From contig PUFA01000062.1 in NCBI GenBank assembly GCA_003508835.1, positions 62,001 through 126,000 on the forward strand: 64,000 nt of DNA, written 5' to 3'. Below are positions 10,165 through 22,869 of the stretch, one piece after another; position 1 is the first letter of the stretch; every line of letters starts with the position of its first letter. Below the pieces are notes generated by a model. That model was not told where the DNA came from. It did no database searches and saw only the letters and a list, made by a program, of their open reading frames with translations. Source of the stretch: Eonycteris spelaea (lineage: Eukaryota > Chordata > Mammalia > Chiroptera > Pteropodidae). The translations under genes were made by a program, and so were the position numbers.

Positions 10165-12615
10165 TACGACCCAAAAGGAAACCCATGGATGGTGGAGGTG
10201 TATAATTGGTAAATAATTAAATAGACAATGATAATATTAAATAGTTTTTTCTAAATGTGCAATGAAAGTCATTGTTCCTATAAAAGTAAAAGGGCAAAGT
10301 GAAAAAGTTTAACTGCGTAGAAAATTGATTGATTAAAATATATTTAATAGTGTGCTTCGAACATTATTTCTGGAATAAAATTCATCCATGATTATATAAT
10401 TCTTATTAAGAGGCTGTTTTCATAAACATGTAGTCTAAATATTCATTAGATTGAAAACATCAGAGTAAAAGTGGTGGTATTCTTCACTTACCATACATAT
10501 TTTGATGCTTTCTATGTATTAAGGATTAAACATACCTGGCCTTCAAAAATTAACACCACAGTATCTGTCCTAATTCAGTTGTTTGTCAATTAAGGGAAAT
10601 GAGAAAACATATTGATAGAAGAGAGTATTTTAAGTGCCATGATAATAGCTTGGAAGGCTCCCAGAGAAATACTAGAAAACAGGAAGGTAGAGATCAAGTC
10701 TATGATATGATAATTCTTAGTAGAATCTCATTGTCCTTCACCTAGAAAACTCCAAAGATGTTTTTAAGGTAGTCTTTCCTGTCGCTATGTAGGTCCATAG
10801 TTTTAGAGTACTGAACAAATTCAAAACTACCAAAACCTGCATATTACCGTGTAATTGGTGTTTTGATCTGTCAGCTCTAAGTGCTACTTTAAATCAACCT
10901 TTCACCCCTGAGTGCTCACATCTGTCCTCATACAAGTAAGGTAGCACGTATAACCAAAGTTTTAGTTTGCACATTCCAATTTGATGTTCTCAATAATGCT
11001 GATGAAATTAGTTACATGATTTTGCTCATCTCATTGAAACTGAAACTCAGAAACAGTAGTTGCTCAGTTTTCTGTCGGCTAGTAAAAATATCTGTTTTCC
11101 TTTGCAATTCTAATGCCCTTGTCCATGCAAGTAACAATAATAGGAATGGGCCATCTTCCCCCAACTAGATGCCATGAGGATGAGAGGAAGATTTCATTAT
11201 GAAATCTCTCTTGTGAGTTCCATGGCTGGAAATCCCACCCTGTAGCTGAACCAAAAGTATGATAGCTAAATCAATAGTCATTGAGCCTTTAGTAGTCAAT
11301 ATAAGACAGAACAGACAATAGAGAAAACTGATATCATTCTCATCACTATGGCTAGCTAACTATACAAATATGAACCTAATCTCTACAACAAGATCTGAGA
11401 TAATTTCTGGGTTAAGAGATTCTGCTTCTAGAATGTCAAAGAGAATTTCTATAAATGTATATAATGAGTCCTCTAATATCTAGGGGAAAAATACAAAGAC
11501 ATCATATTTCCACTCATCTCATTGTCTTGCTGTTAACAATTGCCCTGCCTCAGGAGTGCCAATAAATATAGGGCAGGCATGGCCTAGTCACAAATATGTA
11601 GAATGCAGCCTGAATTCAGTATGTTGCTGCAGTGTTATCTTTCTTCTTACTGTCCCTAGATTCTACATTGCTAGGGTTTGTTTGTCTGTTTGTTTATTTA
11701 TAAAACAGTTTTGTTTTTGGCTCACTTTTATTTTTCAAAGCATGTAATGCTAGTGATCTAAATTCAAAAGGAAGAGTACATTTCTGGTATTGGTTTGATT
11801 GGTATGATTTGAATGTTTCTACTTTAACACAAAAGAGCTCATATGCTACTGTGCTACGATGAAACAATGACAAGAAAAGTTTAAAGTCACATCCGTTTTT
11901 CTTATTTTCTTTTATATTATCAGTGATTAATTTTAAAGTATCCAGGCACACTTATACTAAACCAAACCTTCAGAAATATAACATCAATTTTCTATCATCA
12001 TCTGACCAAACTGCTTTAGTATGAATGATACCACCAGTTTCATTATACAGATAAACTCTCTAAGTATGCAGAGATAAGTATTTTAAACCAGGTTGCAAAA
12101 AAATCTAAGAGAAAGGATAAGATGAAAATGCATGGGCCTTATATTGTTTATTTATTTTTTTTAGCTACAAACCATATATATTTTCCCAAATTGCTGATAA
12201 TTCTTCTAATATAAAAGCAGCAAAAGGCTAGTGTGAGCTCAGGAAAAAAAGAGAAAGTTGTTCAAGACAGAGCTAAAAATATCCTTGAATACTGATAATA
12301 TTTCCCTAGTATAGAATGGTACTTGCTCAAAAAAAAAAAAAAATTAGTTCACGTAGTTCAAACTTTATGCATTTCTTATAGGAAGAAACACTGAAAATAT
12401 GCAATTAGAAAAGCCAGAGTCAGAGAAAAATCTACTTGGAAATTTGGTGCCAGAAATATAACTTAAGAGGACAAGAAATGTAATTATGGCACCAGAGAAA
12501 AGCCATTATACAATCAACAAGGTTAAGTTTTTTTTTTTGATATAAATATATTGAGTATCTCAATAATTCTGATTTTATGTGAAAACCTTTTCAATATAAA
12601 GGTTAACTATATAGA
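10165..12615. other. AT-rich sequence, no feature recognised
   Basis: About 2.4 kb of AT-rich sequence with short A or T runs (12160, 12330, 12529). A short segment at 10600-10680 could be an L2 3' relic. Frames of 63 and 85 codons near 11.6-11.9 kb overlap on opposite strands and have no supporting features. Confidence 0.45.
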
Positions 12616-12619
12616 AGTT

Positions 12620-12720
12620 AACTAACTTTCCCCAAAGCTTGTAAGGGCTACATTGAGATTTGAACCCTTGTTTATTTGAATCTAGAATCTAGAGAATGTC
12701 AACTGTAATATAGTCTGACT
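12620..12720 (-). mobile_element. Possible MIR SINE core, antisense
   Basis: 'taactttccccaaagcttgt' followed by 'gagatttgaacccttgt' (12660) follows the order of the MIR antisense phrases 'taacttgcccaaggtcac' and 'gggattcgaacccagg'. The match is short and diverged. Confidence 0.33.
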
Positions 12721-12724
12721 TTAA

Positions 12725-14630
12725 ATGCCTCACGAATAAACAAAAATAAAGTGCACACAAGTAATCATAAGTATGCCATGCAGATAAATCAATGTAATAA
12801 GATTAAAAATATAAAATCATAATGTAAGTATTAAAACTGACATACAAATAAGTGGTTACACAGATGGCAAATATTATAATAGATGCCAATGATCATAAAT
12901 CTGGGGGAAATAAAGATAAGCTGATGAGATACAAAAAATGGGTGGTTCAATAAAGCTAACTGTAGAAACAAAGTTAGCCTTAGGAAGGGATTAGATGTAT
13001 TCGGGAAGACAGATATAATGATGAGCACGGTATTCTAAGAAGTGGAAGTCCTGATTTCAAAGGTTCACCAGCTATATGATCTCAAACAAGTAATGAATGA
13101 TAAAAGGGCAAATTTAAAGAAAATTTAGAATTGAACCCAAGCACTTCCTTCTAGAGATGGAAAAACTGAGGGCCATGAATGTTAATGACTTCTCTATTTC
13201 CCGAAATCCTAATTATGTACAGAGCTACGGGGCTCAGTTTATAGGTCTATAAAATAGAGAGAAAGTGCTAGCCCAGTCTAGCTTTCATGCTAACCCTTAA
13301 CACTTTTTAAAAATATCTGATGGATCTTATAGTAGACATCACACTGTAGAGAATTCTTATGTCTTTTAGACATAAGCACAGCGTATTCCTTCAGGAAAGA
13401 TATTATCTCTTTTTTCCCTTTTCAGTGCTGAACATGTGAATGAATGAACAGGTTGATGTAAATGAGGTAAAATGACCTTAACAAGCAAAGCTTTAATAAA
13501 TAACAGGTTTTTGGAAATTAAGTTTTTCAACATGAGATACCACTTACCATCATCCTTCATCTAACTATAGTAGAAAATGTAATCCTTAGTAAACTTCTTT
13601 TAGTAACACCAAATCTATTTTCTCATGAAAATTTTAGACAATTAAGACTGGATTCATGTGAAACTGGATTTTGCTTTTAAACCTACAATATATTTGAGAT
13701 TTTTTACATAACTAGCTGCATGCAACTTAATGTAAATATTGCATTGCATACAAGTCGATAAAAACTGGTAACCTATCAAATTGAAAACTTAATACAGTTT
13801 ATTGGAAGAAATGGTATGGACTTTAGATAAAAGAATCTGGCCCCCAGAAAGATATACACACTCTAACACAAACACAGACAATAACAGAAATATACTCCAC
13901 CACTACAAAATCTTTTATTCATCAAGTTTGGATCTGGTATTAGTATACTCAATTAATTTTTAATAAGTCCTGGTTCTATCATTTGCTTAATGTTTTAATG
14001 ACATTCTATAATAACATTGTATAACATAACTATAGATAAACTACAGTCATTTAGTGATTCAAACTTGTTCTTTCGTATTAATAAAAAGTTCATTTTCTTT
14101 TAATCCCAGAATTTAGAAGAATTCCTTGAACCCTACACTTCTAAAAGAAAAAAAAAAAAAGAGTAAAAAGTACTTATAGTGATTAAATCAGACAGTTTAT
14201 ACAAAATCATGGGAAATGTGCATTCTAAAGAGGCAGATAATTGTACAAGCATATTGCATAGAATACATAAGTGGAGCCCTGGAGGTCAAAATGGAGAAGC
14301 AAACCAATTAAGCTAAGTATCCACTAAATTGTTTTTCATTGTCTAATTGAAAAGTGATCACAAGGAATCAGAAAGGTTTAAATTGAAAGGGCTTTTAGTT
14401 TAAATTTGACCTTAAGCCAATGTTATTTAAATATGCTAAATAATAGATTCTGGAAGGAACTCTTCTAGATATTCAAAATCCCACGCGGGTATATATCTGG
14501 GTCTCTTTTGGGTTTCTCTTACAGTTTATTCAAGCATATTTTCCAGCTAGTTAATAAAAGGAGCAAACTTATATCAAATGTAAACATAACAAATTTATTT
14601 GGAAATCTTATCTTTATCACTATATGTTTC
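12725..14630. other. AT-rich sequence, no feature recognised
   Basis: No element was clearly recognised. The piece at 13120-13210 ('tagagatggaaaaactgagg') might be a trace of an antisense MIR. The A run at 14147-14160 is a simple repeat. Confidence 0.4.
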
Positions 14631-14635
14631 CCATG

Positions 14636-14775
14636 AAATAAATTCACCCATTCATTCACTGCTTTTGGTAAATAATTTAGATCATTTAAAGAAAACATGA
14701 CACATTGCCCTAAATAAATTTATCCATTCATTCATTGCTTTTAGTGAATAATTTAAAACAAATAAAGAAAACTGA
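14636..14775 (+). repeat. 76-bp imperfect tandem duplication
   Basis: The segment aaataaattcacccattcat (from 14636) recurs as aaataaatttatccattcat (from 14712). In both copies ttcattgctttt-like and gtaataattta-like text follows, then aaagaaaac. The period is 76 bp with a few substitutions. This is an old local duplication, not a recognised transposon. Confidence 0.82.
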
Positions 14776-14949
14776 GTATATGCCTAAATCATACAGAAAT
14801 TAACTGTCCCCTTAGCTAAAAGACATCAATAGCAATCAATTCCACTTATTACTTTATATTCTTGGTGAAACTTAATTTTTATGTTAATACTGTGTAATAA
14901 TTTTAGAATTTAGACAACACTAAAATAAAGTAGGGAAGTAAAAGGGGAA

Positions 14950-16000
14950 AGATTTTTTTCTTCAAGGATCTATTCAGAGGACCAAACCCATACTTGACCC
15001 TTCTGCCCAACCATTTTTTCAGGCACCAGCAAAACCCTTAAAATACAGGCAGAAGATCAAGAGGTACCATGCATGGCTTTATCAAAAGCAGCATGTGTTC
15101 AAACTCAGCTTCAACCTAGGCCTAAATGCATTCCCTTTATGAGGCTACAACTTTCAAATTGGCTTTAAAAGGACTATTCTGTCTCGAGATAAACAGAGTA
15201 GGGCAGAGAAGAGCAGTTTCTGTTGCTCTAGTTCTTTCAGGACCTAATTCTTCTTTGTAAGCTTGAGACCAGGCCAGCAAATGCTGGCCTGTGAGGTGTC
15301 TGGCTGCAGACAGAAGATGAGCCTCCTAGGCCCAAAGCAATGAACCTTCCATCACATACACACACCCTACACAGATTGTGCTCTCTCAGTGTTTCTGGAA
15401 TAATTCCATGAGGCCCTATTAAGAGTTTGCTTAATCAGAGAAAATATCAAAGCGTTTAATTGTTTGCAATTCTTCTGAAGTTGCAGAAACCAACAGCCAA
15501 TTAGTATCCAAACTCCTCTTTTCAGATGAGAAACTAATCTCTTTTTAATGGAAACTTTTTCTACTTTTTTTTTTTCTTGGAAACACAATTTGCAACTCAA
15601 ATCACACTTAGAATACAATAAAACAGAATCTGAAATGATATTTTTCTGCAAACTATCATCTTTTCTGGTTCATTTTCAAGATCTTTGATATTTACATATG
15701 ACCTTTCCATTTTTATTAACAGTTTATTGGATTCTTTGCATTCCAGCCAGCAAAAGAGAAAGGTAATTTACAGAAAGATTTGACAGTTATACACACAGCT
15801 ATAAACTTCAGTCCATTAACTTATTTCTCATGTAACCTTTAGTCAATTCTACCAAAACATCCGAATAAGCATGCACCTTTTTTCTTTATGTTAAAAAGCT
15901 CTCATTATAGAGTCCTATTTATAGAATGTCAAACGAAAGGAAAACCATTTTTTCATGTCTCTTTATAGTTTACAGATGTTTACAGTTCTTACCTTTTAAG
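14950..16000. other. GC-richer, repeat-poor block without recognised elements
   Basis: I recognise no transposon in this kilobase, and its composition is less AT-rich than the flanks. It contains a perfect 10-bp-arm palindrome at 15270-15291. Open frames (for example 15367-15651, minus, 94 codons) show no domain, Kozak or splice support. Such a block is a reasonable candidate for conserved non-coding DNA, but conservation cannot be judged from one sequence. Confidence 0.35.
15270..15291. repeat. Perfect inverted repeat, 10-bp arms
   Basis: CAGGCCAGCA, two bases aa, then TGCTGGCCTG: the arms at 15270-15279 and 15282-15291 are exact reverse complements. The arms are GC-rich in an AT-rich neighbourhood. 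It could be a dimeric protein-binding site or a hairpin in RNA. The sequence does not say which. Confidence 0.9.
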
Positions 16001-17610
16001 GCGCATAAGTCAAAGTCAAAGATATTTGTGTTGCTTAGGTTCTATTAGATGTAAATGGATAGTTGACATCTTTTATTACTTGATGAATTTATAATTATGG
16101 ATTTGATAATGGCAATACTGTTTTAATATATCTACTTCAAATATTGCCATAGAATATTTTCATGTAATTTACTGCAGTCTGAAGCAATATATTATTTCTA
16201 TACAAAGTACAGAAAAATGATTTGTTAAAAATGATATTTGAGCCTTAACTTCTTAAGATATTTCTTAAAAATGCTGTCATTTTGGTAGTATCTTAAAAAC
16301 TTGAAGTTGACAGACTTTTGCATAAATATAAGGACAAAACTGAATTACAGAAAAGTGTAAAAGTATATTATTTGGTTTTTCACAAAATGGATATGTTTCT
16401 AATTAAATATTAATATTTAAAGGCATAGCAATCTAAATAGATTTTTATTTAGATTTTATTTATTTTTACCATTATGAGCACAGTAAATTCTTTTTAGAAA
16501 AAAAGCACCAAAAAGAAGTTATAAAATAACAAAAAGAGAATTAGAACAGAAAATGTTCTTTTGATATGAATTGTTTCATCATTCATAAAATACCATAATT
16601 TGGAGTGCTTTCTCCAGTACAACTAAATACCAAACACTGTACATTCATATCACCTTCACTACAGAAATAGGGAAACAAAAATGTAAAAATTATAAAAATA
16701 TATGATGAAGAAATAGAATTAAGTCACGGTGTACTAAAAGTCTCAATTTTTTTGCATATGCTTTGTAGGTGGAAAGGAAGGAATAAGTGAAATATATTGG
16801 TGCAACTTGAAAATGAATAAGTAGTCCCATTAGGGCAATTGAGCTATGTAAGCATGATGATACTAGGAATGTGAACATTGATAAATTATTAGTGATACCG
16901 TGTTGATGGATTCCTACAAGGCCCATGAAGTTGATAGGAAATGCCTGATAAATTATTTCCCAGAAAATCAGTTAAACCCAAGGCTTTGGAATTCTTAGAA
17001 AAAATGATTAATAGTTATATATTTATCTGTACTTATGGAATTATAGAGGGGAAGCACATTAGACTGGCATATCCCTGTGTTATATATTAAACAACAATGC
17101 CAGCTGACCTTAGGAAACAGAAGTGAGAGACAAATTTCCTTAACAATAGTTTTTCACTGAACTTCATCTCTTTTATTTCTGCTTGGCCTCTTAAAACAAT
17201 GGAAAAGTTCCATAGTGCCATCTGGTGTGAACTAAGGAAACAGTTTCCTTCAAGGAGTTTCTGCTAGAATTTTCCTCCAAGCAGCAAGCTCAGATTGCTA
17301 CAAAAAGTAATTATTAAAAGATGAAAAGGACCAATCTGATCATGACATATATGTTTATATTCATATTTACTGTACTGTTTTTCTCTAGGGATCTTAAGTT
17401 GGAATTACTAGAACGTGCATATGAATTAATTTATATTTATGCTTTTTTTTTACTATTTGTGTATATACACACACGCACTTTCTCACATTTTTTAGTGATG
17501 TATTATCAATCAAGCTTTCTTCACACTTTTATTTCAATTGTCATTACTGCTACGCTAATTGCAAATACAAAATTAATAATAATGGTCTTAGATTTTTCTG
17601 CAAAGTTGGG
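16001..17610. other. AT-rich sequence, no feature recognised
   Basis: Strongly AT-rich to about 17100, then slightly GC-richer at 17160-17300. No repeat family or exon was recognised. Short frames here have no context that supports coding. Confidence 0.45.
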
Positions 17611-17612
17611 CA

Positions 17613-17614
<2 letters not shown>

Positions 17615-17661
<47 letters not shown>

Positions 17662-17694
17662 AAGAGAGAGAGAGTGAGACAGAGAGAGAGAGAA
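17615..17694 (+). repeat. Compound microsatellite (TG)16-(AG)n
   Basis: Sixteen TG units (17615-17646) switch directly to an AG-rich purine tract with a few interruptions (17647-17694). TG repeats can adopt left-handed DNA, and long purine/pyrimidine mirror tracts can form triplexes. It generates spurious open frames on both strands (Cys-Val and Leu-Ser/Thr-His repeats). Confidence 0.95.
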
Positions 17695-17699
17695 ATAGT

Positions 17700-19940
17700 G
17701 AGCGCACATGCACATGTGGATATTCACTTGAAAAGTCAGATGCAGACATTCATTAAATGCTATAGTTACGGATATTGTGATTTCTCCATCACAGACCTTT
17801 TGATCATTTTTATTTTATCATATATTTTTACATCTATCTATCTTTATATAATTACCTATGTTCATGATTTCCATTGAAACCTGGTAAAATAAATTTTCTT
17901 CCCTTAATAATTTCATACTATGTTGAAGTTTCCCTTAAGTTCTAACTGTTTACTTATTTTACATTTTGTATGTTATGCTAGAATTTTTTTTGTCTTTTAC
18001 TTTTCATGTATTTTCTCATTGTCTCTTTAGTCATTTGAAGGCCAATACTCTCTCTTTTATGTCTTTGTCACTTTTTATACTGTATGTACTAATGTCCCAA
18101 AATATAGACTAAATATACCCTAGGCAAACTCTAGAGGTTGCTTTTAAGACTAGAATCCTGATTTCTGAATGATATTTTGATAGCTACCACTAGAAAGAGT
18201 CTTTACAATCCTTCACTACAGAAACAGACAAAATCAGTTACTCATATGTTAAGTATTTATTTAAAAATACAATTTATGCCAAATTATACCGCTAAACATT
18301 TTTGTGTGCAAACTATCTTAATTTCCATTACTGTTAGAGAAAATGTGCGATATGCATTATCTATAGAATGTGCTTGTCTGTGTGTACGTATGTGTGTGCG
18401 AGCTACATATTTCTAAAAAAACAATTTTCAAAGAAGTCAACAAGGGGAGGGTGATTACTTTTTGAAGGTCAATATGTCCTCAGAAATTAACGCTATAGGG
18501 AGAACCATACATAATGGCCAAAATTGTTACAATAGGCTATGTTAGGGGAGACTAGAGATTATTGTATCACAGAGTCAAGTCAGGACCAGTCTGATAAATC
18601 CAAGCTATGGAACAGTTATGCAAAGATGTATTTGAATCATCAATTAATATTCATAATATTCATATTAATACTCATTTAAGACTATCAGGATATGTGAGTT
18701 GCAAGTGCTTGCCAAAGATGCTACTTTAGAAAATAATAACATGTATTCAAGTACGTGAGTAATTGGCAATGTTTTTTTTCTGCTGAACTTAGGTATAAAA
18801 TAATTATTTCTTAGTTTATGCTAATGCTATTTTAGCACAATAACTTTTTTTATGAGTACGAGGAAATAATAATGGCAGATAGAAGTTACTGTTTCAAGAA
18901 AAGGCTCTGAGGCATTTACATTTTGATACTGTGACCTAAAATTAAGAGATTATATACTAATGAAGAAGGACATACCATAATTCACTTTAATGTGAAGCAT
19001 ACTATAAAACTTTGTCTCCATATACAGAAAGTATTGAATAATGGGGAAAAAAAGATTGGTGATGGTCTTGGCTATATATTTATCATTTTACTCATGAAAG
19101 AAAAGTGTGCAACCTTGTTAGCAATAAGGATCTGAATTGATATGAAAGACTCATGAGCAATACAAATTACATGCATATGTATATTAAAAAGCAAAATCTG
19201 GCTCTTTGTCCTACCTGAATGATAAAATATTTGTTCTTAAGGGAAATGTAGTTCAAATATTTTCATGATGAAGTATTATGCTTCTCTGCAGTTTCTTTCT
19301 GATTAGGAATATAAAGGTGACAAGTGGTAACTTTTGAGTCCTAGAGATGGCTGTGCTGCATGTTTAGAATGATGGGGAGGCTCCAGAAATATTTCACATC
19401 AGCTTGGAACAATAAAGCTACAGAAATCACTTTAAATGTCCATTATACAAAGAATTTAAACTGAAATGACATCTGCCTGCAAAGATAGGAAAATTTTAAA
19501 CTTTGCATCCTTCTCCTTGGGTCTATTTTCTGAAATCATCCCAGGTGGATTTAAGCCATCCAACAATCATTTGTATTCTTGGAATCACGTAGCAAATGCT
19601 CATATATAATCAACCTAATCCCTAAGAACGTTTTAAAGGCGTAATGATACTGAATATTCTAAACACATCACAATACTGTACTATGTTGCAATGTTATAGC
19701 ACCTTTCTAATTAGATTAATGGGCCACTAAAATTTACTATTTAAAGATTAGAAGTCTCTGTCACATATCAGCATTTAATAAATGAGAATGTGCTATCAAT
19801 CTAGACAAAGAAACTTGTTCAAAATTATAGAACATTGCAAACCAAGAAGGAAGGAGTATTGGCACTTTTAGAAATTATATAGTTCCTTCAAAGTGTATTT
19901 ATAATGGTTTATCTATTTCTTCTCCAAATAATGATTTAAA
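17700..19940. other. AT-rich sequence, no feature recognised
   Basis: No recognisable transposon, exon or RNA gene in about 2.2 kb. A short TG-rich patch occurs near 18375-18400. The 18177-18416 frame runs through this patch and is not supported as coding. Confidence 0.45.
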
Positions 19941-19944
19941 AACA

Positions 19945-20210
19945 TTTGCAGGTTTTGCCAACAATTACACCTATTATCCTCAACATGTTCAGCCAAACCT
20001 TACTTCATCGCCTCCCAAGCCTCATCTTTGCCATGCTGCCCATATTTGTAGACTTTTCTACATTCATGGACTGTGCTATGCCTTGCCTCTTTTTAACCTT
20101 TCATCCTGGGATGTCAACTCCCAAATTCTATTTTATAAAGTAAGTTTTGATTTAAATATCAGTATCTTTGAGGAATCTTCCTTTGACCCTCCCCAAACTA
20201 GCTAGACACT
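19945..20210 (+). mobile_element. L2 LINE 3' region fragment
   Basis: 'gactgtgctatgccttgcct' (20070), then 'catcctgggatgtcaactcc' and 'gaggaatcttcctttgaccc' (20172) keep the order of the L2 3' region, where sense phrases of the type 'tgttccctctgcctgg', 'aatgtcacctcctc' and 'gaggccttccctgacc' occur. The 65-codon frame inside it is not a gene. Confidence 0.5.
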
Positions 20211-20214
20211 TCTC

Positions 20215-20895
20215 TGAAATGCACTATTACGTTGAACTGACGCTTTGAAAACACGCATACTCAGCCTGGGTCCATGCTAAGCCTTTGGGACACTGCAACT
20301 GAAGCAGAAATTAAGTTCTATTAATAGATGTGGAAAGAGATCATAGATAACAGTTATGACAAAGGCAAAAGAAGTTACAATACTGTCTCTTTCTGATGTC
20401 CTTTCTCTACTGTTTCTGTATTTGTTTCATGTTGTGCTCAGGCAGAGAGGCTCAGAATTGAGCAAACCACTTCAGGTTAAAAGATGGTTGAGTCCAGGGC
20501 TGAGTATGTGCTTTTTTCTTTGAAGGAGAGCCTATGGGGCTCTTCACTGGTTTTTGAGACAGTTAAGGTGTGATATTCCACAGAGCTCACTCCTGAGAGA
20601 TAATGAATCAAGACACATATTAAGGTTTGTGACTATAGCATTTATTTTTCTTGCCTGATACTGCAACATCCTGGAGACAGTTGAAATTAAACAAAAGAAG
20701 GTAAAAATATTCCTTTATTAATAAAATTATTTGGTGAATCTAACTTTAGCTCTGAGTCAAGGGTACTTGCTAATATTTCATCTATGATTATGACAAATTG
20801 AGACACCCAGATGAAGGCAAATGGTCAAATTTAAGCTTAGCCATAATAGGATTCATACAACTAAGCTTAGTGGGGTCAAAAACAATGGGAATGTA
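20215..20895. other. No clear feature
   Basis: Unique-looking sequence between the L2 relic and the poly(T) run. Nothing was recognised. Confidence 0.4.
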
Positions 20896-20897
20896 TG

Positions 20898-20926
20898 TTT
20901 TTTTTTTTTTTTTTTTTTTTTTTTTT
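20898..20926 (-). repeat. Poly(T)29, possible tail of a minus-strand retroposon
   Basis: Twenty-nine uninterrupted T residues. If it is a retroposon tail, the body would lie to the right (from 20927) on the minus strand, but no AATAAA lies just next to it and I do not recognise the following sequence. It may equally be a simple mononucleotide repeat. Confidence 0.85.
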
Positions 20927-20929
20927 GGG

Positions 20930-22865
20930 AGGATGTACTCCAAAAAGGGATCTAGAAGTTTTGAGTCTCACATGCCTAGTTATTCTCCCACTTTTCAGTC
21001 AGAATCCCTTCCCCAGGCAATGACTGAGTAAGGAAATAAAGCGTTAACTATAGGGATTACTTCTTCATGGAAAGGTGAAGAAAATGAGTTTTCATATCAC
21101 GATAGAAATATCCTTGCCAGGTAACTCAATAAACAGAACATATGTTAATAAACCACACCACGTCTCATCTTAATTCCTTTTCTGGTTCTGTTAATGAATG
21201 GCTAAGTAGGCAGAGTTTAAAGAACATTCTGTGGTTATTGAACGAACACCCTTACATTGTATTTAAAATGAAACATGGTGAGTTAGAACTCATTTCTACC
21301 TGAAGACCTTATTTTTCCTCATGATTATAATCATTTTTAGAAGTAATTATGCATTGCCATTACATTCCTTACTACCTTTTACTCTCCACGGATGATTTGG
21401 CCAAATATGGATTCCAGGTTTCATTTTTTAGATTGCTTCCTTTAACTATTGTTTTTCCAGCGTTAGACCTCATCATGCTCTCTAAATTAACTAGTATCTT
21501 CCTTTGCTTATATCCTCTCACACGCTTATCAATCTTTAAAATAAAAAAAAACCTACTTTATATAATACTTGAAACATAGCAATATATTGAATTATATACC
21601 AAATCTAGTTTCTCCACTATTCTCCAAGTATATTTTGTATTGCCCAAAGCCATCAGCTTCAAAGTAATCCTGTATGTTATAAGAGAGGTAAAAATTATTT
21701 CTGAGATTGTCTGGTCTGATTCATCATTTTACAAATGTGGAAGTTGAGAAACAGAGAGATGAACTGGCTTGTTTAAAGCAACTTGGCTATTTAGCCACAT
21801 TTTGCTAAAATATGCAGCTAATAAGAATATGCTGATATGACTTTTTAAATAATGCTAAACATATCTTAAACACTCAATATTACTAAAATGTAATCTTTCC
21901 CCTATCATCTTAAATAATACATCCTATAAGAAACTCTTCACAAACTGATTAAAATGAGCTCTGAATTTCCCCACTGATTAAATATCAACTCAGAACTTTG
22001 ACAGGTCTGCTGAAGTATAGTTCGTAATGCCATACACAGTCTCCAAACCACGCTGAAATAACATGAAGTTTTTTGGTTCCACTATCCATCGTGACCCAGT
22101 TGTACTGCTATAAGTGCTATGTTATTTATGTCCACAATGTCCAATCCCATGCCCTTTTGGTACATATTAAATGAGCTTCTGCAAAGAACTTCCTTTGCAA
22201 TACCGTATTTCTTCCCTAAAACTCAAATGTTGTATTGAATCATAGGGTCTCTTTTCTGGAACCCTGCATCTCTGTAAAGCTTTGGTCATTTTTTTCATTC
22301 TTACTGTTTTCCTGGAGAAGGGGAATGGGTAGTTTCTAAAGCCATCACTAACCAGTGTTTACTTATTTATCTGAATGGTATTACCTACATGGCTTTATGT
22401 ATCACATCTATAATGTATCGCATTATGAACAGGTTGATAAAAGCATGGCCAATATCACTGCTGATTACACATTGTTATATACAAATATCACCTCTTATGA
22501 CACATGGAATTACTTTCCTAAGTACAATTCTATTTGGAAAAAAAGCTTTTATAAATAAGTGTATAATGGTAAAATTAAAACCATAAAACTATGGTCAAAG
22601 TTGGGCACCTTGCACTTCCTTCCCCAGTGCACTTTCTATCTTCATTTTTATAGGGAAGGCACACTACTCTAAATCTCACTTGAGTTGCTATTTGGAATCA
22701 GTGCCAGGTGATATGTAAGAACTGTGAGGCATGACCTTGGCCTACAAGGTGCTTGTAGTACTGTCAGGTGCCAAACTGAGTACTTGTTAAATAAGAACAT
22801 ACAATCTCTGCCAGCGGCATTCTCTGCAGGCTACTACCCAGTTCTCTGTATTCATAACGAAACAT
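20930..22865. other. Mostly unrecognised AT-rich sequence
   Basis: Holds one possible MIR trace (listed separately at 21705-21800). Otherwise nothing was recognised. The overlapping plus-strand frames at 22355-22586 occupy two phases of the same sequence, which argues against either being coding. Confidence 0.4.
21705..21800 (-). mobile_element. Possible MIR SINE fragment, antisense
   Basis: 'cattttacaaatgtggaagt' followed by 'gagaaacagagagatgaact' (21726-21765) and 'agcaacttggctatttagcc' follows the order of the antisense MIR core ('cattttacagatgaggaaac', 'gaggcacagagaggttaa', 'ggtcacacagctag'). Confidence 0.5.
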
Positions 22866-22869
22866 CTTT

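Noticed and set aside
17321..17877. Overlapping frames with Cys-Val and Arg-Glu repeats
   Set aside because: Produced by the TG/AG microsatellite in different phases.
22355..22586. Two overlapping plus-strand frames (67 and 65 codons)
   Set aside because: They occupy different phases of the same DNA, show no domain, and are of a length expected by chance.
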